Shown: in pieces, positions 57,787 through 64,000 of the stretch
How positions within the stretch are numbered: the stretch's first letter is position 1
Layout of the letters: each line of letters starts with the position of its first letter
NCBI RefSeq assembly: GCF_004345265.1
Contig: NZ_SLUM01000010.1
Location: forward strand, 1 to 64,000
Direction of reading: 5' to 3'
DNA length: 64,000 bases
Origin: Allofournierella massiliensis
Lineage (GTDB): Bacteria; Bacillota; Clostridia; Oscillospirales; Ruminococcaceae
Notes under the pieces: model-generated
The model's input: the letters and a program-made list of their open reading frames with translations, nothing else
Databases searched by the model: none
Told to the model about the DNA's origin: nothing
Made by a program: the position numbers and the translations under genes

Positions 57787-58827
57787 ATGCAGAAAACCTG
57801 TATTTCATCCTACACCCTTGAGCAGCTGGCCGAGCAGCTGAAAGCCATGGGCCAGCCCGCCTTCCGGGCGAAACAGATATTTCACTGGCTGCACCAGAAG
57901 CTGGTCACCGAGTTTTCGGCCATGACCGACCAGCCCAAGGCGCTGCTGGCGAAGCTGGAAGAGGAGTACTACATTGCGGCTCCCGTCATCCAGCGGCGGC
58001 AGCAGTCCAGGGACGGCACGGTGAAATATCTTTTCCGTCTGGCGGACGGCAACTGCATCGAGACGGTGGTAATGCGCTATAATTATGGTAACACCGTGTG
58101 CGTGTCCACCCAGGTGGGCTGCCGCATGGGCTGCCGGTTCTGCGCCTCCACCCAGGCAGGCCGGGTGCGCAATCTGGAAGCCGGGGAGATCGCGGCGGAG
58201 ATCTACGCCGCCCAGAAGGACATCGGAGAGCGCATCTCCCACATTGTGCTTATGGGCATCGGTGAACCGCTGGACAACTTCGACAACGTGATGGATTTTC
58301 TCACCATCATCTCCAGCCCCGAGGGCGTGAACATCGGCATGCGAAACATCAGCCTGTCCACCTGCGGCATCGTGCCCCAGATCGACAGGCTGGCGGAAAA
58401 GAAGCTGCAGCTCACCCTTTCCATCTCGCTGCATGCGCCCAACAACGCCATGCGCAGCCAGATGATGCCGGTGAACGATGCATACCCGGTGGAAGAACTG
58501 ATCGCCGCCTGCCGCCGCTACCAGAAGGTTACCGGCCGGCGCATCAGCTTTGAATATTCCATGGTGCGGGGCGTGAACGACAGCCCCGCCACCGCAAAGG
58601 AGCTGGCAAAGCTCATCCGGGGAATGGGGGCTCATGTGAACCTGATTCCCATCAACCCGGTGGACGGCAGCCCCTATTCCGCCACCGATGCGGAGAATGT
58701 GAAGCGCTTCCAGAATATGCTCACCGAGCTGGGGGTGAACGCCACCGTGCGCCGCCGTCTGGGCAGCGACATCAGCGCTGCCTGCGGCCAGCTGCGGCGG
58801 GAGGCAGCAAAGGAGGAACAGCCATGA
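57787..58827 (+). CDS. rlmN: Dual-specificity RNA methyltransferase RlmN
   Basis: The 346-residue radical-SAM enzyme makes m2A2503 in 23S rRNA and m2A37 in some tRNAs. CRMGCRFCAST near 112-122 is the cluster-binding CxxxCxxC. The C-terminal Cys in AACGQLR near 336 is the methyl-carrying one, and MGIGEPLDNFDNV is a family segment near 156. The stp gene starts in its ATGA overlap. Confidence 0.96.
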   Translation: MQKTCISSYTLEQLAEQLKAMGQPAFRAKQIFHWLHQKLVTEFSAMTDQPKALLAKLEEEYYIAAPVIQRRQQSRDGTVKYLFRLADGNCIETVVMRYNYGNTVCVSTQVGCRMGCRFCASTQAGRVRNLEAGEIAAEIYAAQKDIGERISHIVLMGIGEPLDNFDNVMDFLTIISSPEGVNIGMRNISLSTCGIVPQIDRLAEKKLQLTLSISLHAPNNAMRSQMMPVNDAYPVEELIAACRRYQKVTGRRISFEYSMVRGVNDSPATAKELAKLIRGMGAHVNLIPINPVDGSPYSATDAENVKRFQNMLTELGVNATVRRRLGSDISAACGQLRREAAKEEQP

Positions 58828-59564
58828 AACTGGCCGGCAAAACCGATATCGGCAGCTGCCGCAGTGAAAATCAGGACAATTACCGGGCCGCCCGCCTGCC
58901 GGACGACACCGTCTGGGCCGTTGTGTGCGATGGTATGGGCGGTGCGGCATCGGGTCAGCTGGCGGCACAGATCGCCACCGATACCATGGAGTCCTGCTTT
59001 GAAAGCGGGCTGAAAAACCTGCCCAAGGGGCAGGAGCGGGCCTTTCTGATGCACTGCGTCACCCAGGCCAACCGGGCTATCTACGATCAGGCTCAGGCGC
59101 ATCCGGAAAACAAGGGCATGGGCACCACCGCCGTGTGCTGCCTGGTGCGGCACGACACCCTGCATGTGGCCCATGTGGGCGACTCCCGGGCCTATCTCTG
59201 CCGGGAGGGCCAGATCAGCCAGCTCACCCGGGATCATTCCATGGTGCAGGAGCTGGTGGAAGCGGGTCGGCTGACCACCGAGGAGGCCGAGAACTATCCC
59301 CACAAGAACCTCATTACCAAAGCGCTCGGAGTGGAGCCGGGGGTTCGGGCTGATTATTCCAGCATGCCCGCCCAGCCCGGCGACGTGATCCTCATGTGCA
59401 GCGACGGGCTTTCCGGCGTGGTGCCGGACGGCCAGCTGCTGGCCATCATCCAGCACAATCCGTTTTTCACGGTGCCGCGGCGGCTGGTGGAGCAGGCGCT
59501 CCAGGCAGGCGGGCAGGATAACATCACCGCCCTGCTGATCGAGGTAGAGCAAACGGAGGACTGA
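58824..59564 (+). CDS. stp: PP2C-family Ser/Thr phosphatase (Stp/PrpC)
   Basis: The 246-residue protein is a bacterial PP2C: SENQDNYR near residue 14 and VCDGMGGAASG near 36 carry metal-binding Asp/Gly. GDSRAYL near 119 and CSDGLSG near 191 follow. It reverses phosphorylation by the adjacent kinase. AAGGAGGAACAGCC precedes its ATG. Confidence 0.95.
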   Translation: MKLAGKTDIGSCRSENQDNYRAARLPDDTVWAVVCDGMGGAASGQLAAQIATDTMESCFESGLKNLPKGQERAFLMHCVTQANRAIYDQAQAHPENKGMGTTAVCCLVRHDTLHVAHVGDSRAYLCREGQISQLTRDHSMVQELVEAGRLTTEEAENYPHKNLITKALGVEPGVRADYSSMPAQPGDVILMCSDGLSGVVPDGQLLAIIQHNPFFTVPRRLVEQALQAGGQDNITALLIEVEQTED

Positions 59565-59565
59565 G

Positions 59566-61473
59566 ATGGATCAACTGATAGGCAAAAAGCTGGACGGCCG
59601 CTACCTGCTGGAAGAGCTGGTGGGCGTGGGCGGCATGGCCAATGTGTATAAGGGTGTGGACCTGAAAAACCAGCGCGTGGTTGCGGTGAAGGTCCTGCGG
59701 GAGGAATTCCTGGAAAATCCGGAGCTGGTCTACCGGTTTAAAAATGAGTCCAAGGCCATCTCCATTCTGGACCATCCGGGCATCGTGAAGGTGTTCGATG
59801 TGTCGGTCACCGACAAGCTCCAGTACATCGTGATGGAATACATCGACGGCATTACTCTGAAGGAGTACATGACCCGCCGGGGCGAACCCCTCACCTGGAA
59901 AGAGGTGGTGCATTTCACCGAGCAGATTCTGGATGCTCTGGATCACGCACACCGGAAGGGTGTGGTTCACCGGGACATCAAGCCCCAGAACATCATGCTG
60001 CTGACGGATGGCAAGGTCAAAATCATGGACTTTGGCATCGCCCGCTTCTCCCGCGCCGAGAGCCAGATGGTGAGCAACAAGGCCATCGGTTCGGTGCATT
60101 ACATCAGCCCCGAGCAGGCGAAGGGCGACGTGACCGACGCCAAGGCAGACATTTATTCCGTGGGCATTATGCTGTACGAGATGCTGTCCGGCAAGCTGCC
60201 CTTTGAATCGGACGATGCGGTCTCGGTGGCCATCAAGCAGATTTCAGACAAGGCTGTCCCTCTGGGGCAGATCGCACCGGATGTGCCGCAGGCATTGCAG
60301 GACATCACCGCCCGGGCCATGGCGAAGGACCCGAACCGGCGATATCCCAGCGCCCGCGCCATGCTGGAGGACATTGAGGAGTTCAAACGCAACCCCAGCA
60401 TCCGGTTTGAGTATGAGTATTTAACAGAGGATTCGCCGTCGAGGTATATTGACAAGGTGGTTAAACAAAGCAGATCCGGCTCCGGTCAGAACGATCCGCG
60501 GCGCACTGGTCAGCGCACTGGGCGCACCGGCAGCCAGCAGGCTTCCCGCAGCGGTCAGGGCCATACCACAGGTACCCGCAGCCGGAAAAAGAAGAAAAAA
60601 CGCATCGGCCTGCTGCCGGTGCTGGCGGGCATGGCCACGGCCTTCGCCCTGGGCTCCGCCATTCTGTGCTTTATGATCTTTGCAAATTCCACCAACCCCC
60701 TGTTCAGCAGCAAGGAGGACGTGGAACTGCCGGACTTCACCGGTATGAACTGGGAGGAAGTGAAGGCCCAGTACAGCGATACCCTCAGCCTGACCGCGGA
60801 AATGGTGAACAGCAGTGAGACCGAGGAAGGCATCATCATCAGCCAGTCGCCCCGTGGGCCCCGTACCGTGAAGGAGGGCCAGAAGGTCACCCTGAAGGTA
60901 AGCATCGGCACATTGTATGTGAATATCCCGTCGGTGAACGGCTGGACTGCATCCGAAGCGGAGGAGGCTCTGAAGAACGAGGGCCTGCAGGTACGCCGGG
61001 TGAATGAGGCGGACGACACCGTACCGGAGGGCAGCGTAATCCGCACCGATCCCGCCAACGGCGAACAGGTGGCCAGCGGTTCCACCGTGACCATGTATGT
61101 GAGCCAGAAGAAGGTGGATCTGGAGCGTTCGGTGCCCCAGCTGATCGGTCTGACCGAGGCGGACGCCCAGAAGGCTCTGACCGCCAGCAACCTGCGCACC
61201 GGTACCCGTACCGAGGCTTACAGCAGCGAGTATGAGGCGGGCCGTGTAATTGACCAGACCTACGAGTCGGGCACTTTGGTACGCATCAATACCACGGTGG
61301 GCTACACCGTGTCGCTGGGGCCGGAGCCCACCCCGGAACCGACCCCGGAACCCACACCGGAGCCTACTCCGGAACCTACGCCCAGTCCCACCCCCAGTGC
61401 GACACAGCCGCCGGTGGTGGTTACTCCGGATCAGGGCAATTCGGATACCATGCAGAATCAAGAGGACGATTGA
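59566..61473 (+). CDS. prkC: PASTA-domain serine/threonine protein kinase (PrkC/Stk1)
   Basis: The 635-residue membrane kinase has an N-terminal catalytic domain with GVGGMANVYKG near residue 21, VHRDIKPQN near 136 and MDFGIARFS near 154. A basic Arg/Gly/Ser/Thr linker (290-340) follows, then one membrane helix (about 345-372) and three extracellular PASTA repeats (about 385-585) that sense peptidoglycan fragments. A Pro-Thr-Glu tail ends it. It controls growth, wall synthesis and germination in relatives. It starts 1 nt after the stp stop. Confidence 0.95.
   Translation: MDQLIGKKLDGRYLLEELVGVGGMANVYKGVDLKNQRVVAVKVLREEFLENPELVYRFKNESKAISILDHPGIVKVFDVSVTDKLQYIVMEYIDGITLKEYMTRRGEPLTWKEVVHFTEQILDALDHAHRKGVVHRDIKPQNIMLLTDGKVKIMDFGIARFSRAESQMVSNKAIGSVHYISPEQAKGDVTDAKADIYSVGIMLYEMLSGKLPFESDDAVSVAIKQISDKAVPLGQIAPDVPQALQDITARAMAKDPNRRYPSARAMLEDIEEFKRNPSIRFEYEYLTEDSPSRYIDKVVKQSRSGSGQNDPRRTGQRTGRTGSQQASRSGQGHTTGTRSRKKKKKRIGLLPVLAGMATAFALGSAILCFMIFANSTNPLFSSKEDVELPDFTGMNWEEVKAQYSDTLSLTAEMVNSSETEEGIIISQSPRGPRTVKEGQKVTLKVSIGTLYVNIPSVNGWTASEAEEALKNEGLQVRRVNEADDTVPEGSVIRTDPANGEQVASGSTVTMYVSQKKVDLERSVPQLIGLTEADAQKALTASNLRTGTRTEAYSSEYEAGRVIDQTYESGTLVRINTTVGYTVSLGPEPTPEPTPEPTPEPTPEPTPSPTPSATQPPVVVTPDQGNSDTMQNQEDD
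61324..61400 (+). repeat. Pro-Thr-Pro-Glu tandem repeat in prkC tail
   Basis: About six imperfect 12-bp units encode PTPEP-type repeats, ending in PSPTPS. The unit count may vary between strains through slippage. Confidence 0.8.
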
Positions 61474-61499
61474 TTCTGACTGAAATCACACGTCGTTCG

Positions 61500-61532
61500 G
61501 GCCGGGCCGTGGCATCTGCGGCCCGGCCTTTT
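61500..61532 (+). terminator. Terminator between prkC and rsgA
   Basis: GGCCGGGCCG (61500-61509) and CGGCCCGGCC (61519-61528) form a perfect 10-bp stem followed by TTTTG. A TACAAT at 61540-61545 could give rsgA its own start, though the -35 is poor. Confidence 0.7.
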
Positions 61533-61576
61533 GAACTGGTACAATCAAGGGAATGCAGGGAAAGGAACGCATTACT

Positions 61577-62452
61577 ATGCCGGAAGGATACATCAAAAAA
61601 GGAATCGGCGGGTTTTACTATGTGCAGTGCGGCGATGAGCTGCTGGAATGCAAGGCCAAGGGCATCTTCCGCAAACGGGGCATTACCCCGGTGGCGGGCG
61701 ACCGGGTCACGGTGGAGGTGGAGAACGGCGGCAATGTGATTGCCGAGATTGCGCCCCGCCGGAATGTGTTCGTGCGGCCGCCCATTGCCAATCTGGATGT
61801 GCTGTTCATTGTGGCCAGCACCACCCAGCCGGTGCCCAGCACGCTGGTGCTGGACAAGCTCACTGCCATCGCGGTGGACAAGGAGGTTCAGCCGGTGCTG
61901 GTGTTCACCAAGGGCGACCTAGCCAGCACCGAAAAGCTGACCGAAGCCTATGCGCTGTCCACCCTGCCGGTGGTGGTGATTGACCATGCCACCGGCGGCG
62001 GTCTGGAGGAGATCAAAGCCATGATCCGGGGCAAGCTCTGCGCGTTCTGCGGCAACTCCGGCGTAGGGAAGAGCACTCTGCTCAACGCCCTTCTGCCCGA
62101 CCTTGCCCAGCAGACCGGCTCCATCAGCCAGAAGCTGGGCCGCGGCCGCCACACCACCCGCGAGGTGGAAATCTTCGAGGCCTTTGGCGGTTATGTGGCC
62201 GATACCCCGGGCTTTGCCAGCCTGGATACCGGCAAAGCCTGCTACATTCCCAAAGAGAATCTGCAATACGCTTTTCCGGAATTTGCGCCCTATGTGCACG
62301 AATGTAAGTTCACCGGCTGTGCTCACCGGGCCGAAAAGGGCTGTGCGGTGCTGGAAGCCCTGAAGGAGGGCAAAATCAGCCAGAGCCGATACGACAGCTA
62401 CGCCGCCATGTACGACGAAGTGAAGGACATCAAGGACTGGGAGCTGCGCTGA
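61577..62452 (+). CDS. rsgA: Ribosome small subunit-dependent GTPase A
   Basis: The 291-residue GTPase assists 30S maturation. It has an OB fold then a circularly permuted GTPase: GNSGVGKSTLLNAL near 163 (G1) and DTPGFAS near 208 (G3). A C-terminal zinc knuckle CKFTGCAHRAEKGCAV near 251 carries the conserved Cys and His residues. AAAGGAA precedes the ATG at 61577. A downstream rpe, usual in Bacillus, is absent. Confidence 0.95.
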   Translation: MPEGYIKKGIGGFYYVQCGDELLECKAKGIFRKRGITPVAGDRVTVEVENGGNVIAEIAPRRNVFVRPPIANLDVLFIVASTTQPVPSTLVLDKLTAIAVDKEVQPVLVFTKGDLASTEKLTEAYALSTLPVVVIDHATGGGLEEIKAMIRGKLCAFCGNSGVGKSTLLNALLPDLAQQTGSISQKLGRGRHTTREVEIFEAFGGYVADTPGFASLDTGKACYIPKENLQYAFPEFAPYVHECKFTGCAHRAEKGCAVLEALKEGKISQSRYDSYAAMYDEVKDIKDWELR

Positions 62453-62471
62453 CCGCTTCTCTGATAAACAA

Positions 62472-62516
62472 AAAATGCCCCGCGTGTGCCGGAAACGGCA
62501 TGCGCGGGGCATTTTG
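62472..62516. terminator. Bidirectional terminator after rsgA
   Basis: AAAATGCCCCGCG and CGCGGGGCATTTT form the outer stem (62472-62515) with an inner TGCCG/CGGCA arm and GAAA loop. Confidence 0.88.
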
Positions 62517-62542
62517 ATGGGGAGAAAGAGGATGGGGGGAAT

Positions 62543-63022
62543 TTATGCCGCAGAGGAGGTTTTGCCCCGGCGGAACAGCAGACGGAACAAAAAACGAACC
62601 AGCGGCCCGCAGAAAAAGATCTGCCAGAAAAACGCCATGGGGAAATTGCAGGCAACGGTCTGCAGCCAGCAGGGTACAAACTCCCAACCCGGCCGCTTGA
62701 AAATGACCGTGGCCCAGAAGCTCATGATGGGGCACATGAACGCCACCGTGATGCTGGCACGGGCCAGAATCACAAAAATTGGCCGGTCCACCGCCGGATC
62801 CACCAGACGGAAGGCGATGCGCGGAGCGAACCGGTCCACAAAGCAGAAGCCCATCACAAAGCAGATGGGAAAGATGATCAGCGTTTCCGGCAATGCGGCC
62901 AGAATCCCCGCGTTGGTCAGCCCGCCCATGCGCAGGCCGGTGTTATAAAGCTCCATGGCCAGCACCATGAACAGAGTCATCAGCAGGCCATACACCAGTT
63001 CTTCCAGTTTTGTCTTTGGCAT
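62543..63022 (-). CDS. DUF2798-like membrane protein
   Basis: The 159-residue protein has four hydrophobic helices in two similar halves, each with a helix ending in a short polar turn (YGLLMTLFMVLAMELYNTG at 10-28 and FVILARASITVAFMCPIMSF near 86-105). I assign it to the DUF2798 group with moderate confidence; the function is unknown. AAGGAG lies 12 nt before the ATG at 63022. It is read against its neighbours and interrupts the rsgA-thiN order. Confidence 0.6.
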   Translation of the reverse strand: MPKTKLEELVYGLLMTLFMVLAMELYNTGLRMGGLTNAGILAALPETLIIFPICFVMGFCFVDRFAPRIAFRLVDPAVDRPIFVILARASITVAFMCPIMSFWATVIFKRPGWEFVPCWLQTVACNFPMAFFWQIFFCGPLVRFLFRLLFRRGKTSSAA

Positions 63023-63043
63023 GATAGAAAACACTCCTTCTTA

Positions 63044-63100
63044 AAATAAGAAAACGGCCCAGTCCATCGGATGAATAGACTACGCCGTAACGACTTATTT
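63044..63100 (-). promoter_or_regulatory. Long structured leader hairpin of the DUF2798-like gene
   Basis: On the minus strand AAATAAG, ACGGC and AGTCTA pair in order with CTTATTT, GCCGT and TGGACT, leaving small internal loops and a TTCATCCGA apical loop. One U-G wobble exists on this strand where the plus strand would have a C-A mismatch. The T-rich exit (TTTTCTTATTTT) can act as an alternative terminator. Confidence 0.55.
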
Positions 63101-63139
63101 CTATTGTGCCAGACTCATGGCAGTTTTCTGTTTGAATTT

Positions 63140-63168
63140 ATTATACCACTGTTTTTTCCAAAAGGCAA
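63140..63168 (-). promoter_or_regulatory. Promoter of the DUF2798-like gene
   Basis: On minus, TTGCCT (63168-63163), 17 nt, TATAAT (63145-63140). A start near 63133 gives a leader of about 110 nt containing the hairpin. Confidence 0.65.
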
Positions 63169-63176
63169 AGGGCGGT

Positions 63177-63205
63177 TTGCATCCCGGGCGGCAGTGTGGT
63201 ACAAT
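63177..63205 (+). promoter_or_regulatory. Promoter of thiN
   Basis: TTGCAT (63177-63182), 17 nt, TACAAT (63200-63205). Confidence 0.65.
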
Positions 63206-63254
63206 CAGGCGTAAGCTCTGCCGCCCCCAAGGGGGGCGCGGAAAGGAGAATCGT

Positions 63255-63905
63255 ATGCAGCAAACACGATGCGTGATCGTGTCGGCCGCGCCACTGGCAG
63301 CCTCCATGAAGGAGCTGCTGCGGCCCGGCGACTATCTGATCGCCTGCGATGGCGGCTACCAGAGTACCCGGAAGATTCTGGGGCGGGAACCGGATGTGAT
63401 TCTGGGGGATTTCGACAGTGCACCTGAGCCGGAAGGGACTGGCGCTGTGGTGCTGCCCCGGGTCAAGGACGACACCGACACCCACTACGCCGCGAAGCTG
63501 GCGGTGGAAAAGGGTTTTTCACAGGTTTTACTGCTGGGGGCGCTGGGTGGCCACCGGCTGGAGCATACGCTGGCCAACATCGGTACCGGCCTCTGGCTGG
63601 AAAAGCAGGGCGTGCAGGTGACGCTGGCCGATGAGGACAGCCTGCTCTGCTACCTGATGCCCGGCGGGCGTCTGGAGCTGCCCTACGAGCCGGAGGAATA
63701 CTTTTCGGTGCTGCCGCTGGAGGGCAGGGCCGAGGGCGTGTGCGAGCAGGGCGCCAAATACACACTGGAGGACGCAACCCTCACCACGGTGGACTTCCCG
63801 CTGGGGGTAAGCAACGAGACCCTGCCCGGCGGAGCCGTTATCACGGTGCGGGAGGGTGCTTTGCTGGTGATTCGCACCAGAAAGGATCATCAGCTGGGCC
63901 AATGA
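63255..63905 (+). CDS. thiN: Thiamine diphosphokinase
   Basis: The 216-residue enzyme makes thiamine diphosphate from thiamine and ATP. CDGGYQST near residue 31, GDFDSAPEP near 50 and LGALGGHRLEHTLANIG near 97 match the ThiN family (the last normally GGRxDH, here GGHRLEH). The ATG at 63255 has GAAAGGAGAATCGT before it; the open frame to 63117 has no such site. It is the gene before spoVM, as in Bacillus. Confidence 0.93.
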   Translation: MQQTRCVIVSAAPLAASMKELLRPGDYLIACDGGYQSTRKILGREPDVILGDFDSAPEPEGTGAVVLPRVKDDTDTHYAAKLAVEKGFSQVLLLGALGGHRLEHTLANIGTGLWLEKQGVQVTLADEDSLLCYLMPGGRLELPYEPEEYFSVLPLEGRAEGVCEQGAKYTLEDATLTTVDFPLGVSNETLPGGAVITVREGALLVIRTRKDHQLGQ

Positions 63906-63972
63906 TGCACAAATCCCGGGGCGGATGGATATACTGAAGCAAAACCATCAGTCACAAGGGAGGGAAACGGCA

Positions 63973-64000
63973 ATGCAAGTGATCGTGGTCAAAAGCCCCA
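63973..64000 (+). CDS. spoVM: Stage V sporulation protein SpoVM, first nine codons (runs off window)
   Basis: AAGGGAGGGAAACGGCA precedes an ATG that reads MQVIVVKSP before the window ends. SpoVM is a 26-residue amphipathic peptide that marks the forespore membrane; its Lys7 and Pro9 are conserved, and both are here. The place after thiN matches the Bacillus order. The rest cannot be seen, so other short genes remain possible. Confidence 0.65.

Noticed and set aside
1-64000. tRNA, rRNA, insertion sequence or prophage genes
   Set aside because: No cloverleaf-like sequences, transposase motifs or phage genes were noticed on either strand; a dedicated tRNA search was not possible.

Overview
The window looks like a piece of chromosome from an anaerobic, GC-rich, spore-former-lineage Firmicute of the Clostridia, most likely Oscillospiraceae/Ruminococcaceae (Faecalibacterium, Subdoligranulum or Gemmiger relatives). 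This is inference from content: gerW/ytfJ next to scpAB, the stp-prkC-rsgA-thiN-spoVM order, remA, ThyX, meso-DAP dehydrogenase, FMN and SAM-I riboswitches, an oxygen-sensitive [FeFe] hydrogenase, strong Shine-Dalgarno sites, and classical TTGACA/TATAAT promoters with 17-nt spacers. No rRNA, tRNA, insertion sequence, prophage or CRISPR array was seen. No gap between genes exceeds about 300 bases.

Layout. 1-3.2 kb: a dTDP-rhamnose-reductase-like gene, a dicarboxylate/amino-acid symporter and a HAD hydrolase behind a promoter with a GntR-like palindrome. 3.2-9.6 kb: MscS channel, FMN-riboswitch ribU, SAM-I-riboswitch metK, a divergent LysR/YeiH pair and a Nim-like flavoprotein. 9.6-15.3 kb: MATE exporter, then recD2-comF-mreB. 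15.5-23.8 kb: pcrA, thyX-tmk, a DUF2156 protein, a GNAT acetyltransferase, mltG and a U32 peptidase. 23.9-27.1 kb: a sugar-type ABC importer whose binding protein and permeases are divergent around one palindrome. 27.1-31.1 kb: the strangest region, holding two adaptor/permease gene pairs in mirror image without an ATPase. The right-hand adaptor is frameshifted and cut off at a junction with the tail of a sensor kinase.

31.2-43.3 kb: MsrAB lipoprotein, a nuclease-fused DinG-like helicase, a duplicated P-loop protein, a small membrane protein, a second MATE exporter behind a putative riboswitch, ddh with MBL and VOC genes, an ECF sigma/anti-sigma operon with a recognisable autoregulatory promoter, and an esterase. 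43.4-50.7 kb: rpmB, an M50 protease, the conserved scpA-scpB-DUF2953-ytfJ-rluB block, an [FeFe] hydrogenase and a DUF1624 membrane protein.

50.7-64 kb: a long housekeeping block, yicC-remA-gmk-priA-def-fmt-rsmB-rlmN-stp-prkC-rsgA, then an inserted divergent membrane gene with a structured leader, thiN, and the first codons of spoVM at the edge. Adjacent convergent genes usually share one bidirectional terminator.

The best candidates for something undescribed are the MATE leader at 36.52-36.63 kb (two hairpins with complementary loops ahead of a terminator), the minus-strand leader hairpin at 63.04-63.10 kb, and the ATPase-less mirror-image adaptor/permease locus with its double-truncation scar.
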